Positions 8,239 through 18,497 are shown, numbered from the stretch's first letter. The stretch is 64,000 nucleotides of DNA from Chryseobacterium sp. R2A-55 (GCF_021401085.1 NZ_JACBFP010000002.1:310001-374000), one strand, 5' to 3'. Numbers and translations are program-made. The notes: generated from the letters alone by a model not told the origin.

Positions 8239-10786
8239 ATAGCCTTATTTGTACGGAAACCTTCATCCTGAATTTCGGTGGCGCTTCGTGATTCGGGACA
8301 GTTTCCAGATGACTCAACCGATGAATAAAGTCAATTCGTACGAAACGGAAAATATTTGAAATCCCGTAACCCACTTCCATAAATGGCTGATTATTCAAGC
8401 TGCGTTGCACAAAATGGGCAGAACCCATTCCTTCCACAAAATCCGGATCGAGTTCACCAATCAGGTAATTGAAAGTCAGGTGGTTTCGCCAATTCAGCTT
8501 TTTGATGAGCGGAATACTGTTGGTCAATAAACCTTCCAAATTCTGGGTGTATTGCATAGACGCATACTTGTTGCTCACGAACTCGAAAAAATGCATCGTG
8601 TTGAATGCGTATTTGTTGTAGAACAAAAACGAGTTTCCCAAATGGTTTTCCAATAGTGGATAAGGAACTTTATCCGGAATAATTCCACCAGTTAAAGAAT
8701 ATTCACCTCTTCCCAAAATCCCCATGGGAATAATTTGCTGAATATTTAAACTGAATTTATTATAATCAAAATCACTTCCAAAAATACCTTTGATTCCTCT
8801 TGTATAGCGGAAAGTTACGGTTGGATTATAAACGTTGTCCTTCAGGTTCAGCTGTTTGTTGTTTCGGGTTTGAAGAATTCTTCGTCCCGGTCGCCAAATG
8901 GTTTCGGCGATGATTTCCGTGGTTTTAAAATCCTTAATTTCCTTGTTCCCGTCTTCAGAAAACGAAAAAGGAAAAAGCGGATCAAAATTAAAATGCTTGA
9001 ATGTGATTTTCTCGGTTAAGGTCTTCAAGACATCCGTCTGAAAATACGCCTCATAATGATCTTGCCAAAAAGGTCGCCGCAGAGTCATTTTGCCATTCTT
9101 CTTAAAGGAATCGAAAATATTGTTTCTGCGCATGGAGTAGTCCTCAAACATAAAGGCAACCTGTCCCAAATCGTGAAAATAGCTGACTCCGATTTGAGTC
9201 CACGGCTCGCGTGAAATAATGTAATCTGCACTTGCTCCGTATTTGATTTTTTCATCTTTAAAACCATAACTCAAATAGCCACCCAAAATCCATTTCTTGC
9301 TGAAATCCTGATTGGTTTTGAAACCAGCCCGCAACCGGAGTCCTTCGTAGTCATTGTAACCAATCGTGTAGAGATAAGGTCCGAAACTCACTTTTCCTGC
9401 CTTATAGTAGCCATTCGTGATGACATCGATAATGTCCAGATAAGTTTTCACAGAAGGAAGATTCTTGGCCTGCGCAATCATTCCATACATTTTCTTTTCC
9501 GAAGTCGTCAGTGAATCATGCCGGCTTTTATTCCAAAATGTTTCGTCTTTTTCTGAAGCATTTTCAAGCACCACCATTTCCTTGTGGAATCTGGAATCTT
9601 CGATCGGCTTATTGACTTCAATATCTTTCGCAGAAGAGTAATATTTTAGGAAAATTCCCACACTTTCCTTTCCCGGCTTTGCCGTTTCCACAAAAACCCG
9701 TGTTTTCGCAGGAAACCAAGTTTCACTTTCCTGTAGAAAATTCATTTCCTGCTGAATTCTCAGGTTGTTGATGAAGTTTAAATTCGCACTGGGCATCACC
9801 TTTGCATCGGTTCTGTACAGCGCGTAATCTCCATGTGCAATCAGCATGGTACCTTCAAAGGCAAGGTCTGATTCTCTTTTTGGTTTAAAGTTGATCCGGT
9901 AATATCCCAGATTATCAATTTGCACATCGCGGTCCACCAATTCGTAATCGTAGAGGAGCTTAAAATTATCATTTACCGGCGAAAGAAAGTCTTTACCTAA
10001 AATCCGGATATAATTCTGGTAAAAATTATACTTGATGAATGTGGAAGTCAGAAGCTGAGAAAACATGCTGCCATCCTCGATCCCAATCCCTTCCACTTTG
10101 GTTTTCTTAATGAATTCTGCGGTATTGTGCGGATTTTTTCTAAAATAAAAATCGGATAGATTTTCAGAAATAAAGATGGGCATCACCGGTTTTCCGTCTT
10201 CACCCGAAACATCTTTCGTGGCTTCCATGATTCCTCGGATGTCTTTGAAAACCTTTCTTTTCTCCAGTTTTTTCCCGAAATTACTCATCGAGATTTCCAT
10301 TCGGCTGTAATTTTCGTAGGAATAAAATTCCAGTTTATCGGGATTGTTTTTTGGTTTGTTGGCAACTACTTTTTCCAGGATTTCCCAAGCGGGATTCGCA
10401 TATTTTTTCTTTCTTTTGATGACAATTCCTTCAATGTTTTTCGCTTTGGCTCTACTTTTTTTCCCGTCAAAGGGAGTGAGGTTCAGATTCAATTCCTCTG
10501 AAAAATCGTTTTGAAGGAAAATACTTTTAGGTAAAAATTCGTCATATTTCACCACTAGAGAATCCGGTTTATTTTCGTAGAGAATTTCATAAAAACCGTC
10601 AAAATCAGTGGTTGTTGTTGTTCTATCCCCATTAGAATGAACAATGTAAACGGGTACAAAAGCCATCGCCTCGCCATTTTGTGCATTGATGACCTTTCCC
10701 TTCAGTATTTTTTGTTGCCCGAACAAACCTGCAGAAAACAGCAGAAAAATCGATACGAGAAATAGTTTATTGGAATTGCTTATCAT
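8237..10786 (-). CDS. DUF5686 outer-membrane protein with carboxypeptidase-regulatory-like domain
   Basis: The 849-residue protein has a signal peptide (ending SAGLFGQQ), then a carboxypeptidase-regulatory-like beta-sandwich (about 28-105, beginning LKGKVINAQNGEAM). A long DUF5686 region follows, with features of an outer-membrane barrel: alternating aromatic strands and a C-terminal KFRMKVSVQIRL strand. It resembles a TonB-receptor outline but has no recognisable plug. The substrate is unknown. It has its own promoter box (10803-10810) and no co-directional neighbour. Confidence 0.85.
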   Translation of the reverse strand: MISNSNKLFLVSIFLLFSAGLFGQQKILKGKVINAQNGEAMAFVPVYIVHSNGDRTTTTTDFDGFYEILYENKPDSLVVKYDEFLPKSIFLQNDFSEELNLNLTPFDGKKSRAKAKNIEGIVIKRKKKYANPAWEILEKVVANKPKNNPDKLEFYSYENYSRMEISMSNFGKKLEKRKVFKDIRGIMEATKDVSGEDGKPVMPIFISENLSDFYFRKNPHNTAEFIKKTKVEGIGIEDGSMFSQLLTSTFIKYNFYQNYIRILGKDFLSPVNDNFKLLYDYELVDRDVQIDNLGYYRINFKPKRESDLAFEGTMLIAHGDYALYRTDAKVMPSANLNFINNLRIQQEMNFLQESETWFPAKTRVFVETAKPGKESVGIFLKYYSSAKDIEVNKPIEDSRFHKEMVVLENASEKDETFWNKSRHDSLTTSEKKMYGMIAQAKNLPSVKTYLDIIDVITNGYYKAGKVSFGPYLYTIGYNDYEGLRLRAGFKTNQDFSKKWILGGYLSYGFKDEKIKYGASADYIISREPWTQIGVSYFHDLGQVAFMFEDYSMRRNNIFDSFKKNGKMTLRRPFWQDHYEAYFQTDVLKTLTEKITFKHFNFDPLFPFSFSEDGNKEIKDFKTTEIIAETIWRPGRRILQTRNNKQLNLKDNVYNPTVTFRYTRGIKGIFGSDFDYNKFSLNIQQIIPMGILGRGEYSLTGGIIPDKVPYPLLENHLGNSFLFYNKYAFNTMHFFEFVSNKYASMQYTQNLEGLLTNSIPLIKKLNWRNHLTFNYLIGELDPDFVEGMGSAHFVQRSLNNQPFMEVGYGISNIFRFVRIDFIHRLSHLETVPNHEAPPKFRMKVSVQIRL

Positions 10787-10802
10787 TCGGTTCGGCAGTT
10801 AG

Positions 10803-10810
10803 CAAACTTA
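10803..10810 (-). promoter_or_regulatory. Promoter -7 box (TAAGTTTG)
   Basis: On the minus strand TAAGTTTG ends 17 nt before the ATG of the DUF5686 gene. The scpA promoter on the other strand (TAACTTTA at 10852-10859, one base off consensus) lies about 40 bp away, so the two genes are divergently controlled. Confidence 0.55.
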
Positions 10811-10880
10811 CAAAAATTGGTTTAAATAAATAATGGCTTTTTAAAATTTCGTAACTTTACTAGCTGTAAATATTCACTTA

Positions 10881-12998
10881 ATGCGCAAAATAATTCAGAA
10901 TCGATATCCTGATTTCACCAGCAATACCAAAGACCAGCTTCCCTATTTTTTTGAGAAAGATGGACTTGAAATGAAATCCTTATATTCCGAAAACGATTCC
11001 AAAACCATTACAGATCAAAAATATGCTGCTGGAATTGCTCCCTATTTAAGAGGTCCCTATTCCACGATGTATGTTCAGAAACCGTGGACAATCCGTCAAT
11101 ATGCAGGATTTTCAACCGCAGAAGAGTCCAATGCCTTTTACAGAAGAAATTTGGCGGCGGGCCAGAAAGGACTTTCCGTGGCTTTCGATTTGGCGACCCA
11201 CCGCGGTTACGATTCTGATCATCCAAGAGTGGTAGGAGATGTGGGAAAAGCCGGAGTCGCTATAGATTCGGTGGAAGACATGAAGATTTTGTTTCATGAA
11301 ATTCCGCTGGATGAAATTTCAGTTTCAATGACGATGAATGGCGCGGTATTGCCTATTTTGTCTTTCTATATCGTGGCAGCTGAAGAACAGGGAGTTTCCC
11401 AGGACAAGCTTTCCGGAACGATTCAGAATGATATTCTAAAAGAGTTCATGGTTCGGAACACCTATATTTATCCGCCGACTCCTTCTATGAAAATTATCGC
11501 AGATATTTTCGAATATACTTCGAAAAACATCCCGAAATTCAACTCCATCTCGATTTCTGGTTACCACATGCAGGAAGCCGGAGCAACACCGGTTTTGGAA
11601 ATGGCATATACTTTAGCGGATGGTTTGGAGTATGTGAGAACGGGCATTAAAGCAGGAATGAATATCGATGAGTTCGCTCCACGACTTTCCTTTTTCTGGG
11701 CAATCGGAATGAATCATTTCATGGAAATCGCCAAAATGCGTGCAGCAAGATTTATCTGGGCAGATTTGCTGGCGCAATTTAATCCGAAAAACCAGAAATC
11801 TTTGGCTTTGAGGACCCATTCGCAAACTTCCGGTTGGTCTTTGACAGAGCAGGAACCATTTAACAATATTACCAGAACGGCGATTGAGGCATTATCTTCC
11901 GCATTGGGCGGAACTCAGTCTCTCCACACAAATGCGCTGGATGAAGCTATCGCGTTGCCAACTGATTATTCAGCGAAAATTGCAAGAAATACCCAAATTA
12001 TTTTACAGCAGGAAAGCGGAATCTGCGACGTGGTGGATCCGATGGGTGGGAGCCATCTGGTGGAAACTTTAACCCAGCAAATGATTGATGAAGCCATGAA
12101 ATTCATCGATGAGGTGGAGAAAGAGGGCGGAATGACCAAAGCCATCGAAGCAGGAATTCCGAAGATGAGAATCGAAGAAGCGGCTGCAAAAAAACAGGCC
12201 AAAATCGACAGTGGAGAAGAATTTATTATTGGGGTAAATTCCTTTAAATCAAGCCTTAAACAAATGGAATTGGAGATCTTAGACATCGACAATTCTGAGG
12301 TTCGGCGAAAACAAATCGAAAGATTGAACCAAATCAAAGCCGGCAGAAATCCGGAAAAAGTTGCTGAAATTATCGAAAAATTAAAGGAAGCCGCAAAGTC
12401 CGGAAACGGAAATCTTCTCGAAATCTGCATTGAAGCCGCCAGAAGACGGGTGACTTTGGGCGAAATGAGCGATGCGATGGAAGAAAGTTTTGGCAGGTAT
12501 AAAGCAAATATCAGAACAATTCAAGGAGTTTATGCGATGAATGCAGGTAAAAACGAATATTTCGAAAAGGCGGTTTCATGGACCCAAAAATTTGAGGATC
12601 AGGAAGGAAGAAGACCGAGAATTATGGTCGCGAAAATGGGACAAGACGGTCATGACCGCGGTGCAAAAGTGGTAGCAACCGCATTTGCCGATATGGGTTT
12701 CGATGTGGATGTGGCACCACTTTTCCAAACTCCGGAAGAAGTCGCCAAACAGGCCGTGGAAAACGATATCCATATTTTGGGTGTTTCTTCTTTGGCTGCA
12801 GGTCATAAAACTTTGGTTCCCCAAGTAGTTGCGGAATTAAAGAAACTCGGTGCAGAAGACATTACAATCGTGGTGGGTGGCGTAATTCCTCAGCAGGATT
12901 ATGATTTCCTGTTTGCGAATGGAGCAGACTTTATTTTCGGTCCCGGAACGAATTTGCCGAAATCGGCTTGTGAGATTTTGGAGAGGTTTTTGGGTTGA
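10881..12998 (+). CDS. scpA: Methylmalonyl-CoA mutase, large/catalytic subunit
   Basis: The enzyme interconverts succinyl-CoA and methylmalonyl-CoA using adenosylcobalamin. The 705-residue chain has the N-terminal substrate barrel ([36 protein letters not shown]) and a C-terminal B12-binding domain. That domain carries GQDGHDRG, where H591 is the expected axial cobalt ligand, and the later motifs GVSSLAAGH and [10 protein letters not shown]. This is the complete catalytic chain. The small subunit (mutA) and the MeaB/ArgK chaperone, often adjacent, are absent from the window. A hairpin GGAGCG...CGCTCC follows the stop but lacks a T-run. Confidence 0.95.
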   Translation: MRKIIQNRYPDFTSNTKDQLPYFFEKDGLEMKSLYSENDSKTITDQKYAAGIAPYLRGPYSTMYVQKPWTIRQYAGFSTAEESNAFYRRNLAAGQKGLSVAFDLATHRGYDSDHPRVVGDVGKAGVAIDSVEDMKILFHEIPLDEISVSMTMNGAVLPILSFYIVAAEEQGVSQDKLSGTIQNDILKEFMVRNTYIYPPTPSMKIIADIFEYTSKNIPKFNSISISGYHMQEAGATPVLEMAYTLADGLEYVRTGIKAGMNIDEFAPRLSFFWAIGMNHFMEIAKMRAARFIWADLLAQFNPKNQKSLALRTHSQTSGWSLTEQEPFNNITRTAIEALSSALGGTQSLHTNALDEAIALPTDYSAKIARNTQIILQQESGICDVVDPMGGSHLVETLTQQMIDEAMKFIDEVEKEGGMTKAIEAGIPKMRIEEAAAKKQAKIDSGEEFIIGVNSFKSSLKQMELEILDIDNSEVRRKQIERLNQIKAGRNPEKVAEIIEKLKEAAKSGNGNLLEICIEAARRRVTLGEMSDAMEESFGRYKANIRTIQGVYAMNAGKNEYFEKAVSWTQKFEDQEGRRPRIMVAKMGQDGHDRGAKVVATAFADMGFDVDVAPLFQTPEEVAKQAVENDIHILGVSSLAAGHKTLVPQVVAELKKLGAEDITIVVGGVIPQQDYDFLFANGADFIFGPGTNLPKSACEILERFLG

Positions 12999-13001
12999 TG
13001 G

Positions 13002-13335
13002 AGCGCATTCGGATTTCGCTCCCATTCTTCAGTAATATTCCGCTGCCTTTTCGTTGAAAAATTTTTTGTGGAAATCCGAAACCCGCGAAATTATCGCTCT
13101 CTAATCCGAGACCACAAATCAAGAAATTTGCCGCATCCGGCATTTGGTCATGGGTTTTTTGACGGTAATTTTCCCGAAAATATTTTCTACATCCATTTTC
13201 AGATGAACTTTTGATTAGCAAAATGAACTGCGACCCGGACTGAACGGAGCTCTTTTTTCTTTTTGCAGGATTAGCTTTGGCAAAGAAAAAAAGCGGGAGT
13301 GGAGTACGGAAATTGTCGCCCTAAAAAAAAAGAAT
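13002..13335. other. Gene-free spacer with a long imperfect hairpin
   Basis: No credible gene is seen between scpA and the sufD terminator. From 13231 to 13318 the sequence folds into a long imperfect hairpin. CGAC and a purine-poor arm (GAGCTCTTTTTTCTTTTTGC) face a complementary arm (GCAAAGAAAAAAAGCGGGAG) and a closing GTCG, with a loop around 13268-13280. It looks like a non-coding repeat element rather than a terminator. A minus-strand frame through 12931-13221 overlaps scpA and is not convincing. Confidence 0.45.
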
Positions 13336-13363
13336 AAAAAAACGTGTCCGGAAACACGTTTTA
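13336..13363 (-). terminator. Terminator of the suf operon
   Basis: On the minus strand AAAACGTGTTTCCGGACACG forms a stable stem-loop followed directly by a run of T. It lies just past the sufD stop and closes the operon, so no further suf gene is co-transcribed here. Confidence 0.85.
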
Positions 13364-13390
13364 TCATTTTGGGATTGTTTGATTTTGTCT

Positions 13391-14698
13391 TTAAAAAATC
13401 TCCTCGAAAGCCAAATCCACTTCCAGCTTTTCTGCCAGAATTTTGGATATTTTTACTTTCAGCGGCTCGATGTCGATGTTTTCCATCGCGTCGTTTGCAA
13501 ATGCGTAAAGCAACATTGCCTGTGCTTCTTTCTTGGAAATGCCGCGTGCTCTCAAGTAGAAAAGCGCATCATCATTGAGCTGACCAATGGTACAGCCGTG
13601 TGAACATTTCACGTCGTCTGCGAAAATTTCTAATTGCGGTTTGGTGTCGATGATCGCTCCTTCGTTCAGCAAAACGTTGTTGTTCTGTTGGTAAGCATTG
13701 GTTTTTTGAGCGATTCTGTCCACGAAAACTTTCCCGTTGAAAACACCTTTTGATTGGTCTTTGTAGATTCCTTTGTAATTTTGGTAGGATTCACAATTCG
13801 GTTCTCTGTGGTGAACCGCGGTATGGTGATCTACCAATTGCTCGTTCCCAATCATGGTGATTCCGTTCATGAAAGAGTTGATATTCTGTCCGTTATGAAT
13901 AAAGTCCAGATTATTTCTCACCAGTTTTCCCCCGAAACTGAAAGTGTTCACCGTAGTTAAACTGTCTCGTTCCTGTTTGGCGAAAGTATGGTCGATCATG
14001 TAGGAAGTGTCGCTGTCATTTTGCAGTTTATGCCAATCGGTTTTTGCGTTTTTGCCGGAAAAAATTTCGGTAACCGTATTTGTCAGGACAAAAGTTCCGT
14101 CGTAATTATGGTGACTTTCAATGATCTCGATGTGTGAACCTTCTTCTGCAACCAGCAGATTTCTGACGGCATAAAAACTATTTTCTTTCTGACCCTGTGA
14201 GAGGTAGAAAATGTGGATTGGTCTTTTAATCGCTGTATTCTTGGGAACTTTCACAAATAATCCTGTATTCGCATACGCGAGGTTCAGATTCGTAAAAGCA
14301 AGTCCGTTATCAGCAATGGTGTTCAAGTATTCTTGAAATTCCGGATGATTTTCTGCATCTTCGAAAGTTGCTATTTCTATATTTTCAGAAGTTATTTTTG
14401 ATAATGACGGATGATATTTCCCGTTGATAAAGGTCACCCAGTCGAAATCTTCCTCACCGAAATGCAGTTCATCAATCATTTCCTGGGAAACGGAATTCTC
14501 TTCTGCGGGGAAGAAATTGTAATTTTTTTCGGTAATTTCCTTTAAATTGGTGAATCGGTATTCCTCATCTTTTTTAGTGGGGAAGCCCAGTTGAAAGAAT
14601 TTCCTTAGTGCCAAATCTCTTTGTTCGTGCAAAGTGGAATTCTTTTGATTGGAAAGGAATTCGGTGAAGTTATTCTGTATGTTTTCTAATAAAGCCAT
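13391..14698 (-). CDS. sufD: Fe-S cluster assembly scaffold subunit SufD
   Basis: SufD pairs with SufB in the SufBC2D scaffold on which iron-sulfur clusters are built. The 435-residue protein has the C-terminal beta-helix signature CSHGCTIGQLNDDALFYLRA; its histidine matches the one reported as important in E. coli SufD. ARGISKKEAQAMLLYAFA is the shared SufB/SufD end. It is the last gene of the operon iscA-like/sufB/sufC/sufD and is followed at once by an intrinsic terminator. SufS and SufE, which supply sulfur, are not encoded in the window. Confidence 0.95.
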   Translation of the reverse strand: MALLENIQNNFTEFLSNQKNSTLHEQRDLALRKFFQLGFPTKKDEEYRFTNLKEITEKNYNFFPAEENSVSQEMIDELHFGEEDFDWVTFINGKYHPSLSKITSENIEIATFEDAENHPEFQEYLNTIADNGLAFTNLNLAYANTGLFVKVPKNTAIKRPIHIFYLSQGQKENSFYAVRNLLVAEEGSHIEIIESHHNYDGTFVLTNTVTEIFSGKNAKTDWHKLQNDSDTSYMIDHTFAKQERDSLTTVNTFSFGGKLVRNNLDFIHNGQNINSFMNGITMIGNEQLVDHHTAVHHREPNCESYQNYKGIYKDQSKGVFNGKVFVDRIAQKTNAYQQNNNVLLNEGAIIDTKPQLEIFADDVKCSHGCTIGQLNDDALFYLRARGISKKEAQAMLLYAFANDAMENIDIEPLKVKISKILAEKLEVDLAFEEIF

Positions 14699-14787
14699 TT
14701 TGTTGTTTGATGTTATTTGATTTTGCTTGCCGTTATCTGATGCAGCTTGTTTTTTCAGGCTATTTCAAATTTGCAAACGATTTCAAA

Positions 14788-15531
14788 TCAATTAAGCAGC
14801 CAGTCGTAACCTTTTTCTTCCAGCTCCAGAGCTAAGTTTTTGTCGCCTGTTTTGATGATTTTTCCATCTGCCAAAACGTGCACGAAATCTGGTTGGATAT
14901 AGTCTAAAAGTCTTTGATAATGAGTGATGAGCAGAACAGCATTTCCTTCATTCTTGAAAGAGTTCACCCCGTCTGCAACGATTCGCAAAGCGTCGATATC
15001 CAGACCAGAATCGGTTTCATCTAGGATGGCCAATTTCGGGTTGAGCATCAACATTTGGAAGATTTCGTTTCTTTTTTTCTCACCTCCGGAAAAACCTTCG
15101 TTGAGCGAACGGGAAAGAAAATCTTTCTTAATCCCTAATTTTTCGGAGTTTTCACGAATCAGACCGAGCATTTCTTTTGCGCCCATATCTTCTTTGCCTT
15201 TTGCTTTTCTGGTTTCGTTGATCGCTGCTTTGATAAAGTTGGTTACAGAAACTCCGGGAATTTCTACCGGATATTGGAACGACATGAAAATTCCTTTGTG
15301 GGCACGATCTTCAGGAGCATCTTCCATGATATTTTCACCCTCGAAATTGATTTCGCCACCTGTTACCTCATAATCTTCTTTACCGGCGATGACTGATGAA
15401 AGCGTTGATTTTCCTGCTCCGTTCGGACCCATTATGGCGTGAACTTCGCCCGGATTGATTTGTAGATTTATTCCTTTCAGGATTTCTGCGCCATCTTGAA
15501 TTCTGGCGTGTAAGTTTTTGATTTCTAACAT
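14788..15531 (-). CDS. sufC: Fe-S cluster assembly ATPase SufC
   Basis: SufC is the ABC-type ATPase of the SufBC2D complex. The 247-residue protein shows Walker A GPNGAGKSTL, the SufC-type signature SGGEKKRNEI, and Walker B followed by the D-loop, LAILDETDSGLDIDAL. There are no membrane segments, as expected for this cytosolic family. It lies between sufB and sufD; the 137-bp gap to sufB holds a small palindromic element (15558-15571). Confidence 0.97.
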   Translation of the reverse strand: MLEIKNLHARIQDGAEILKGINLQINPGEVHAIMGPNGAGKSTLSSVIAGKEDYEVTGGEINFEGENIMEDAPEDRAHKGIFMSFQYPVEIPGVSVTNFIKAAINETRKAKGKEDMGAKEMLGLIRENSEKLGIKKDFLSRSLNEGFSGGEKKRNEIFQMLMLNPKLAILDETDSGLDIDALRIVADGVNSFKNEGNAVLLITHYQRLLDYIQPDFVHVLADGKIIKTGDKNLALELEEKGYDWLLN

Positions 15532-15557
15532 TTCTTATTATGCTTCAGATTTTAAGC

Positions 15558-15571
15558 CTGTCTGCCGACAG
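15558..15571. repeat. Dispersed 14-bp palindrome, copy 1 (sufB-sufC spacer)
   Basis: CTGTCTGCCGACAG (reverse complement CTGTCGGCAGACAG) has 5-bp arms CTGTC/GACAG around a 4-nt loop. The same arms with another loop recur at 31629 and 47644. Confidence 0.6.
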
Positions 15572-15668
15572 ATCGTTTTCAGGTTTTATGTTCCTGAAAT
15601 TTTCTTTTTATTTTTTATTTTGACTCAGGTGACCCATCGCAAACTTGGAACTTGAAACTCGGAACAAT

Positions 15669-17117
15669 TTATCCAACGCTTCCTTCCAGGGAAATCTCCA
15701 AAAGTTTTTGGGCCTCAATCGCAAATTCCATCGGAAGTTTGTTCAAAACCTCTTTTCCGAATCCGTTCACAATCAATGCAATTGCACGTTCTGTGCTGAT
15801 TCCTCTTTGGTTACAATAGAAAATTTGATCTTCACCGATTTTCGAGGTTGTTGCTTCGTGCTCGATCTGTGCAGTGGGTTCTTTTACTTCGATGTAAGGG
15901 AAAGTGTGTGCTCCGCAATCATTCCCCATCAAAAGCGAGTCGCACTGTGAAAAGTTTCTTGCGCCTTTTGCAGTAGCCATTACTTTCACCAAACCCCGAT
16001 ACGAGTTGTTTGATTTTCCTGCGGAAATTCCTTTGGAAATAATCGTTGATTTCGTGTTTTTACCGATATGGATCATTTTGGTTCCGGTATCTGCATATTG
16101 GAAATGGTTGGTCACTGCGATGGAATAAAACTCGCCAATCGAGCCATCTCCTTTCAAAATACAGCTAGGATATTTCCAGGTAACGGCAGATCCTGTTTCT
16201 ACCTGAGTCCATGAGATTTTTGCATTTTTCTCGCACAGCCCACGTTTTGTCACGAAATTGAAAACGCCACCTTTTCCTTCGGCATCACCTGGATACCAGT
16301 TTTGAACAGTGGAATACTTGATTTCGGCGCCTTCCATTGCGATGAGTTCCACAACTGCGGCGTGCAATTGGTTTTCGTCTCTGGAGGGAGCGGTGCAACC
16401 TTCGAGGTAGGAAACATAACTGCCTTCATCGGCGATAAGCAGGGTTCTTTCAAACTGTCCGCTTCCCGATTGGTTGATTCTGAAATAGGTAGAAAGTTCC
16501 ATCGGGCATTTTACGCCTTTTGGAATATAGCAGAAACTTCCGTCTGAAAATACGGCCGAGTTCAATGCTGCGTAGAAATTATCCCCTCTTGGAACTACTT
16601 TCCCGATGTATTTTCTCACCAGTTCCGGGTATTTTTGGATAGCTTCGGAAATCGGGCAAAAAATAATTCCTTTTTCCTTTAAGGTTTCTTGGAAAGTGGT
16701 TTTCACCGAAACCGAGTCCATTACGATGTCCACCGCAACTCCAGAAAGGCGTTTCTGTTCTTCGATATTGATTCCCAGTTTCTCAAAAGTTTTCAGCAAT
16801 TCCGGATCTACTTCGTCCAGGCTTGCCAATTCTGGTTTTTTCTTAGGAGCTGCATAATAGGCGATTGCCTGGAAGTCGGGCTTTTCATATTTCACATTCG
16901 CCCAGTTGGGTTCTTCCATTTTCAACCAGATTCGGTAAGACTCCAAACGCCATTCCGTCATCCATTCCGGCTCGTTTTTCTTTGCGGAAATCATTCGGAT
17001 AATTTCCTCATTCAACCCGATGGGGAATTCCTCATATTCGATATCGGTATAAAAACCTGCTTCGTATTCTTTTGTTTTAAGATCTTCTCTTAAATCATCT
17101 TCGGTATATTTAGCCAT
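15669..17117 (-). CDS. sufB: Fe-S cluster assembly scaffold subunit SufB
   Basis: SufB is the scaffold subunit that receives sulfur and holds the nascent cluster. The 482-residue protein has the strongly conserved C-terminal block with [20 protein letters not shown] and [18 protein letters not shown]. The cysteine in [10 protein letters not shown] corresponds to the acceptor cysteine described for E. coli SufB. Length is normal. It follows the iscA-like gene by 57 bp and precedes sufC. Confidence 0.97.
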   Translation of the reverse strand: MAKYTEDDLREDLKTKEYEAGFYTDIEYEEFPIGLNEEIIRMISAKKNEPEWMTEWRLESYRIWLKMEEPNWANVKYEKPDFQAIAYYAAPKKKPELASLDEVDPELLKTFEKLGINIEEQKRLSGVAVDIVMDSVSVKTTFQETLKEKGIIFCPISEAIQKYPELVRKYIGKVVPRGDNFYAALNSAVFSDGSFCYIPKGVKCPMELSTYFRINQSGSGQFERTLLIADEGSYVSYLEGCTAPSRDENQLHAAVVELIAMEGAEIKYSTVQNWYPGDAEGKGGVFNFVTKRGLCEKNAKISWTQVETGSAVTWKYPSCILKGDGSIGEFYSIAVTNHFQYADTGTKMIHIGKNTKSTIISKGISAGKSNNSYRGLVKVMATAKGARNFSQCDSLLMGNDCGAHTFPYIEVKEPTAQIEHEATTSKIGEDQIFYCNQRGISTERAIALIVNGFGKEVLNKLPMEFAIEAQKLLEISLEGSVG

Positions 17118-17174
17118 TTTTTCTTACTTAATTCGCCCAAAGGCGATATTTTAAATTTCTCTTCTCAATTTTCC

Positions 17175-17504
17175 TTAAAGCGAGAAACTTTCTCCGCATC
17201 CGCAAGTTCTGTTTGCGTTTGGGTTGTTAAAAATGAATCCTTTTCCATTGAGTCCACCAGAATATTCCAATATGGTTCCAGCGAGGTAAAGAATTGATTT
17301 TTTATCTACTACTATTTTCACACCATTGTCTTCAAAGACTTGGTCTGATTCAGTTTTTTCGGTGTCAAATTTTAGAACATACTCCAAACCGGAGCAACCA
17401 CCGCTTTTCACACCGACTCTAATATAGTCGGTTTCAGGATTGAAGCCGTCTTCCCGCATTAAAACTGCTGCTTTTTCTTTTGCTTGATCGCTAACTTTTA
17501 TCAC
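17175..17504 (-). CDS. IscA/SufA/ErpA-type iron-sulfur carrier
   Basis: This A-type carrier passes assembled clusters to target proteins. The 109-residue protein has the three conserved cysteines, one in VKSGGCSGLEY and two in the C-terminal CGCGESF. As first gene of the suf operon it is functionally SufA-like, but sequence alone does not separate SufA, IscA and ErpA. The operon promoter, with both -33 and -7 elements, lies about 30 bp upstream. No IscR-type regulator gene is nearby. Confidence 0.93.
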   Translation of the reverse strand: MIKVSDQAKEKAAVLMREDGFNPETDYIRVGVKSGGCSGLEYVLKFDTEKTESDQVFEDNGVKIVVDKKSILYLAGTILEYSGGLNGKGFIFNNPNANRTCGCGESFSL

Positions 17505-17532
17505 TATTTTTATTTAGAATGATTTTAGATTG

Positions 17533-17563
17533 CAAAATTAACAATAATAAAATGAAAACCAAA
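17533..17563 (-). promoter_or_regulatory. Promoter of the suf operon
   Basis: On the minus strand TTTG (17563-17560), a 19-nt spacer, and TAATTTTG (17540-17533) match the full Bacteroidota promoter TTTG-N19-TAnnTTTG. The predicted transcript starts about 25 nt before the iscA-like ATG. It is one of the best promoters in the window. Confidence 0.8.
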
Positions 17564-17617
17564 GTTGTTCACCCACAATTATTTTAATAGCATGGGGAAA
17601 CCTATTTTAACTATTGC

Positions 17618-17625
17618 TAGATTTG
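17618..17625 (+). promoter_or_regulatory. Promoter -7 box (TAGATTTG) of the GLPGLI gene
   Basis: TAGATTTG lies inside the longest possible ORF of the following gene, which argues for the start at 17655, 30 nt downstream, rather than 17565. Confidence 0.6.
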
Positions 17626-17654
17626 GGCATCAAAAACTTAGATATCAAAAAAAC

Positions 17655-18497
17655 ATGAAAAAAATAGGATTGATTTTACTGGGATTTTCCGTGCATATTT
17701 ACTTTGCACAAGCCAACCGATTCATCTATCAGGTGACCATGAAGCCTGATTCCGAAAATCCAGGCGACGTGAGGTCAGAAAATGCCTACCTGGATGTGAA
17801 CGCTCAAAAGTCGATTTTCTATTCTGAAAAATCGATGAAACGGGATTCCATTTTAAGTAGAGCGCGGGAAACGGGAAATTTTAATTTCGACAGGAGCCAA
17901 ATGCAGAGTTTGCGTTCCAACATTGATTTCATCATTGAGAAAGATTATAAAAGTGGGGTGAAAACCTTTAAATCTAGAATCGCGAGAGATCAGTATGCCT
18001 ATGAGGAAGACCGGACTATTGATTGGAAAGTTCTTCCCGAAACCTTAAAGATTGGCGACTACAAAACTCAAAAAGCCGAAACCGAATTTGCCGGGAGAAC
18101 ATGGTATGCTTGGTTTACCACTGATGTCCCTATTCAGGACGGTCCATATAAATTCGCTGGACTTCCCGGTTTGATCGTGAAAGTAGAAGATGCTAAAGGT
18201 GATTATTCTTTTGATTTGAAGGAAGCCAAAAAAATTGCAGAAATTCAGAATCCAGATTCCAGAGGATCAGTGATTAAGGTAAAAAGGAAGGATTACGAAA
18301 AGCAGAACGAAGCATTCAGGAGAGATCCGGTCTCTTTTTTTACTGCACAAATGAGTTCAGGCAGAAGCGGGCCAGGTCGAGAAATGCGTGGCGGTGGAGG
18401 CGGAATGAGAACTCCAAATCCCAACATGAGAAAGCAAATGGAGGAGCGGGTAAAGGAAGAAATCAGAAAGAGCAGCAATCCTATAGAACTGAAATAG
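17655..18497 (+). CDS. GLPGLI family secreted protein
   Basis: The 280-residue protein has a signal peptide (MKKIGLILLGFSVHIYFAQA) and the eponymous motif in KFAGLPGLIVKVED, preceded by WYAWFTTDVPIQDGPY. GLPGLI proteins are a Bacteroidota family of exported proteins without an agreed biochemical function; they are often found in several copies and beside TonB receptors. The C-terminus (about 225-265) is rich in glycine, arginine and methionine (GREMRGGGGGMRT), probably disordered. I chose the internal ATG because of the signal peptide and the promoter box between the two candidates. The divergent neighbour is the suf operon. Confidence 0.9.
   Translation: MKKIGLILLGFSVHIYFAQANRFIYQVTMKPDSENPGDVRSENAYLDVNAQKSIFYSEKSMKRDSILSRARETGNFNFDRSQMQSLRSNIDFIIEKDYKSGVKTFKSRIARDQYAYEEDRTIDWKVLPETLKIGDYKTQKAETEFAGRTWYAWFTTDVPIQDGPYKFAGLPGLIVKVEDAKGDYSFDLKEAKKIAEIQNPDSRGSVIKVKRKDYEKQNEAFRRDPVSFFTAQMSSGRSGPGREMRGGGGGMRTPNPNMRKQMEERVKEEIRKSSNPIELK

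Noticed and set aside
12931-13221. 96-codon minus-strand ORF
   Set aside because: It overlaps the end of scpA and runs through a gap that looks like non-coding repeat; no export signal or domain.
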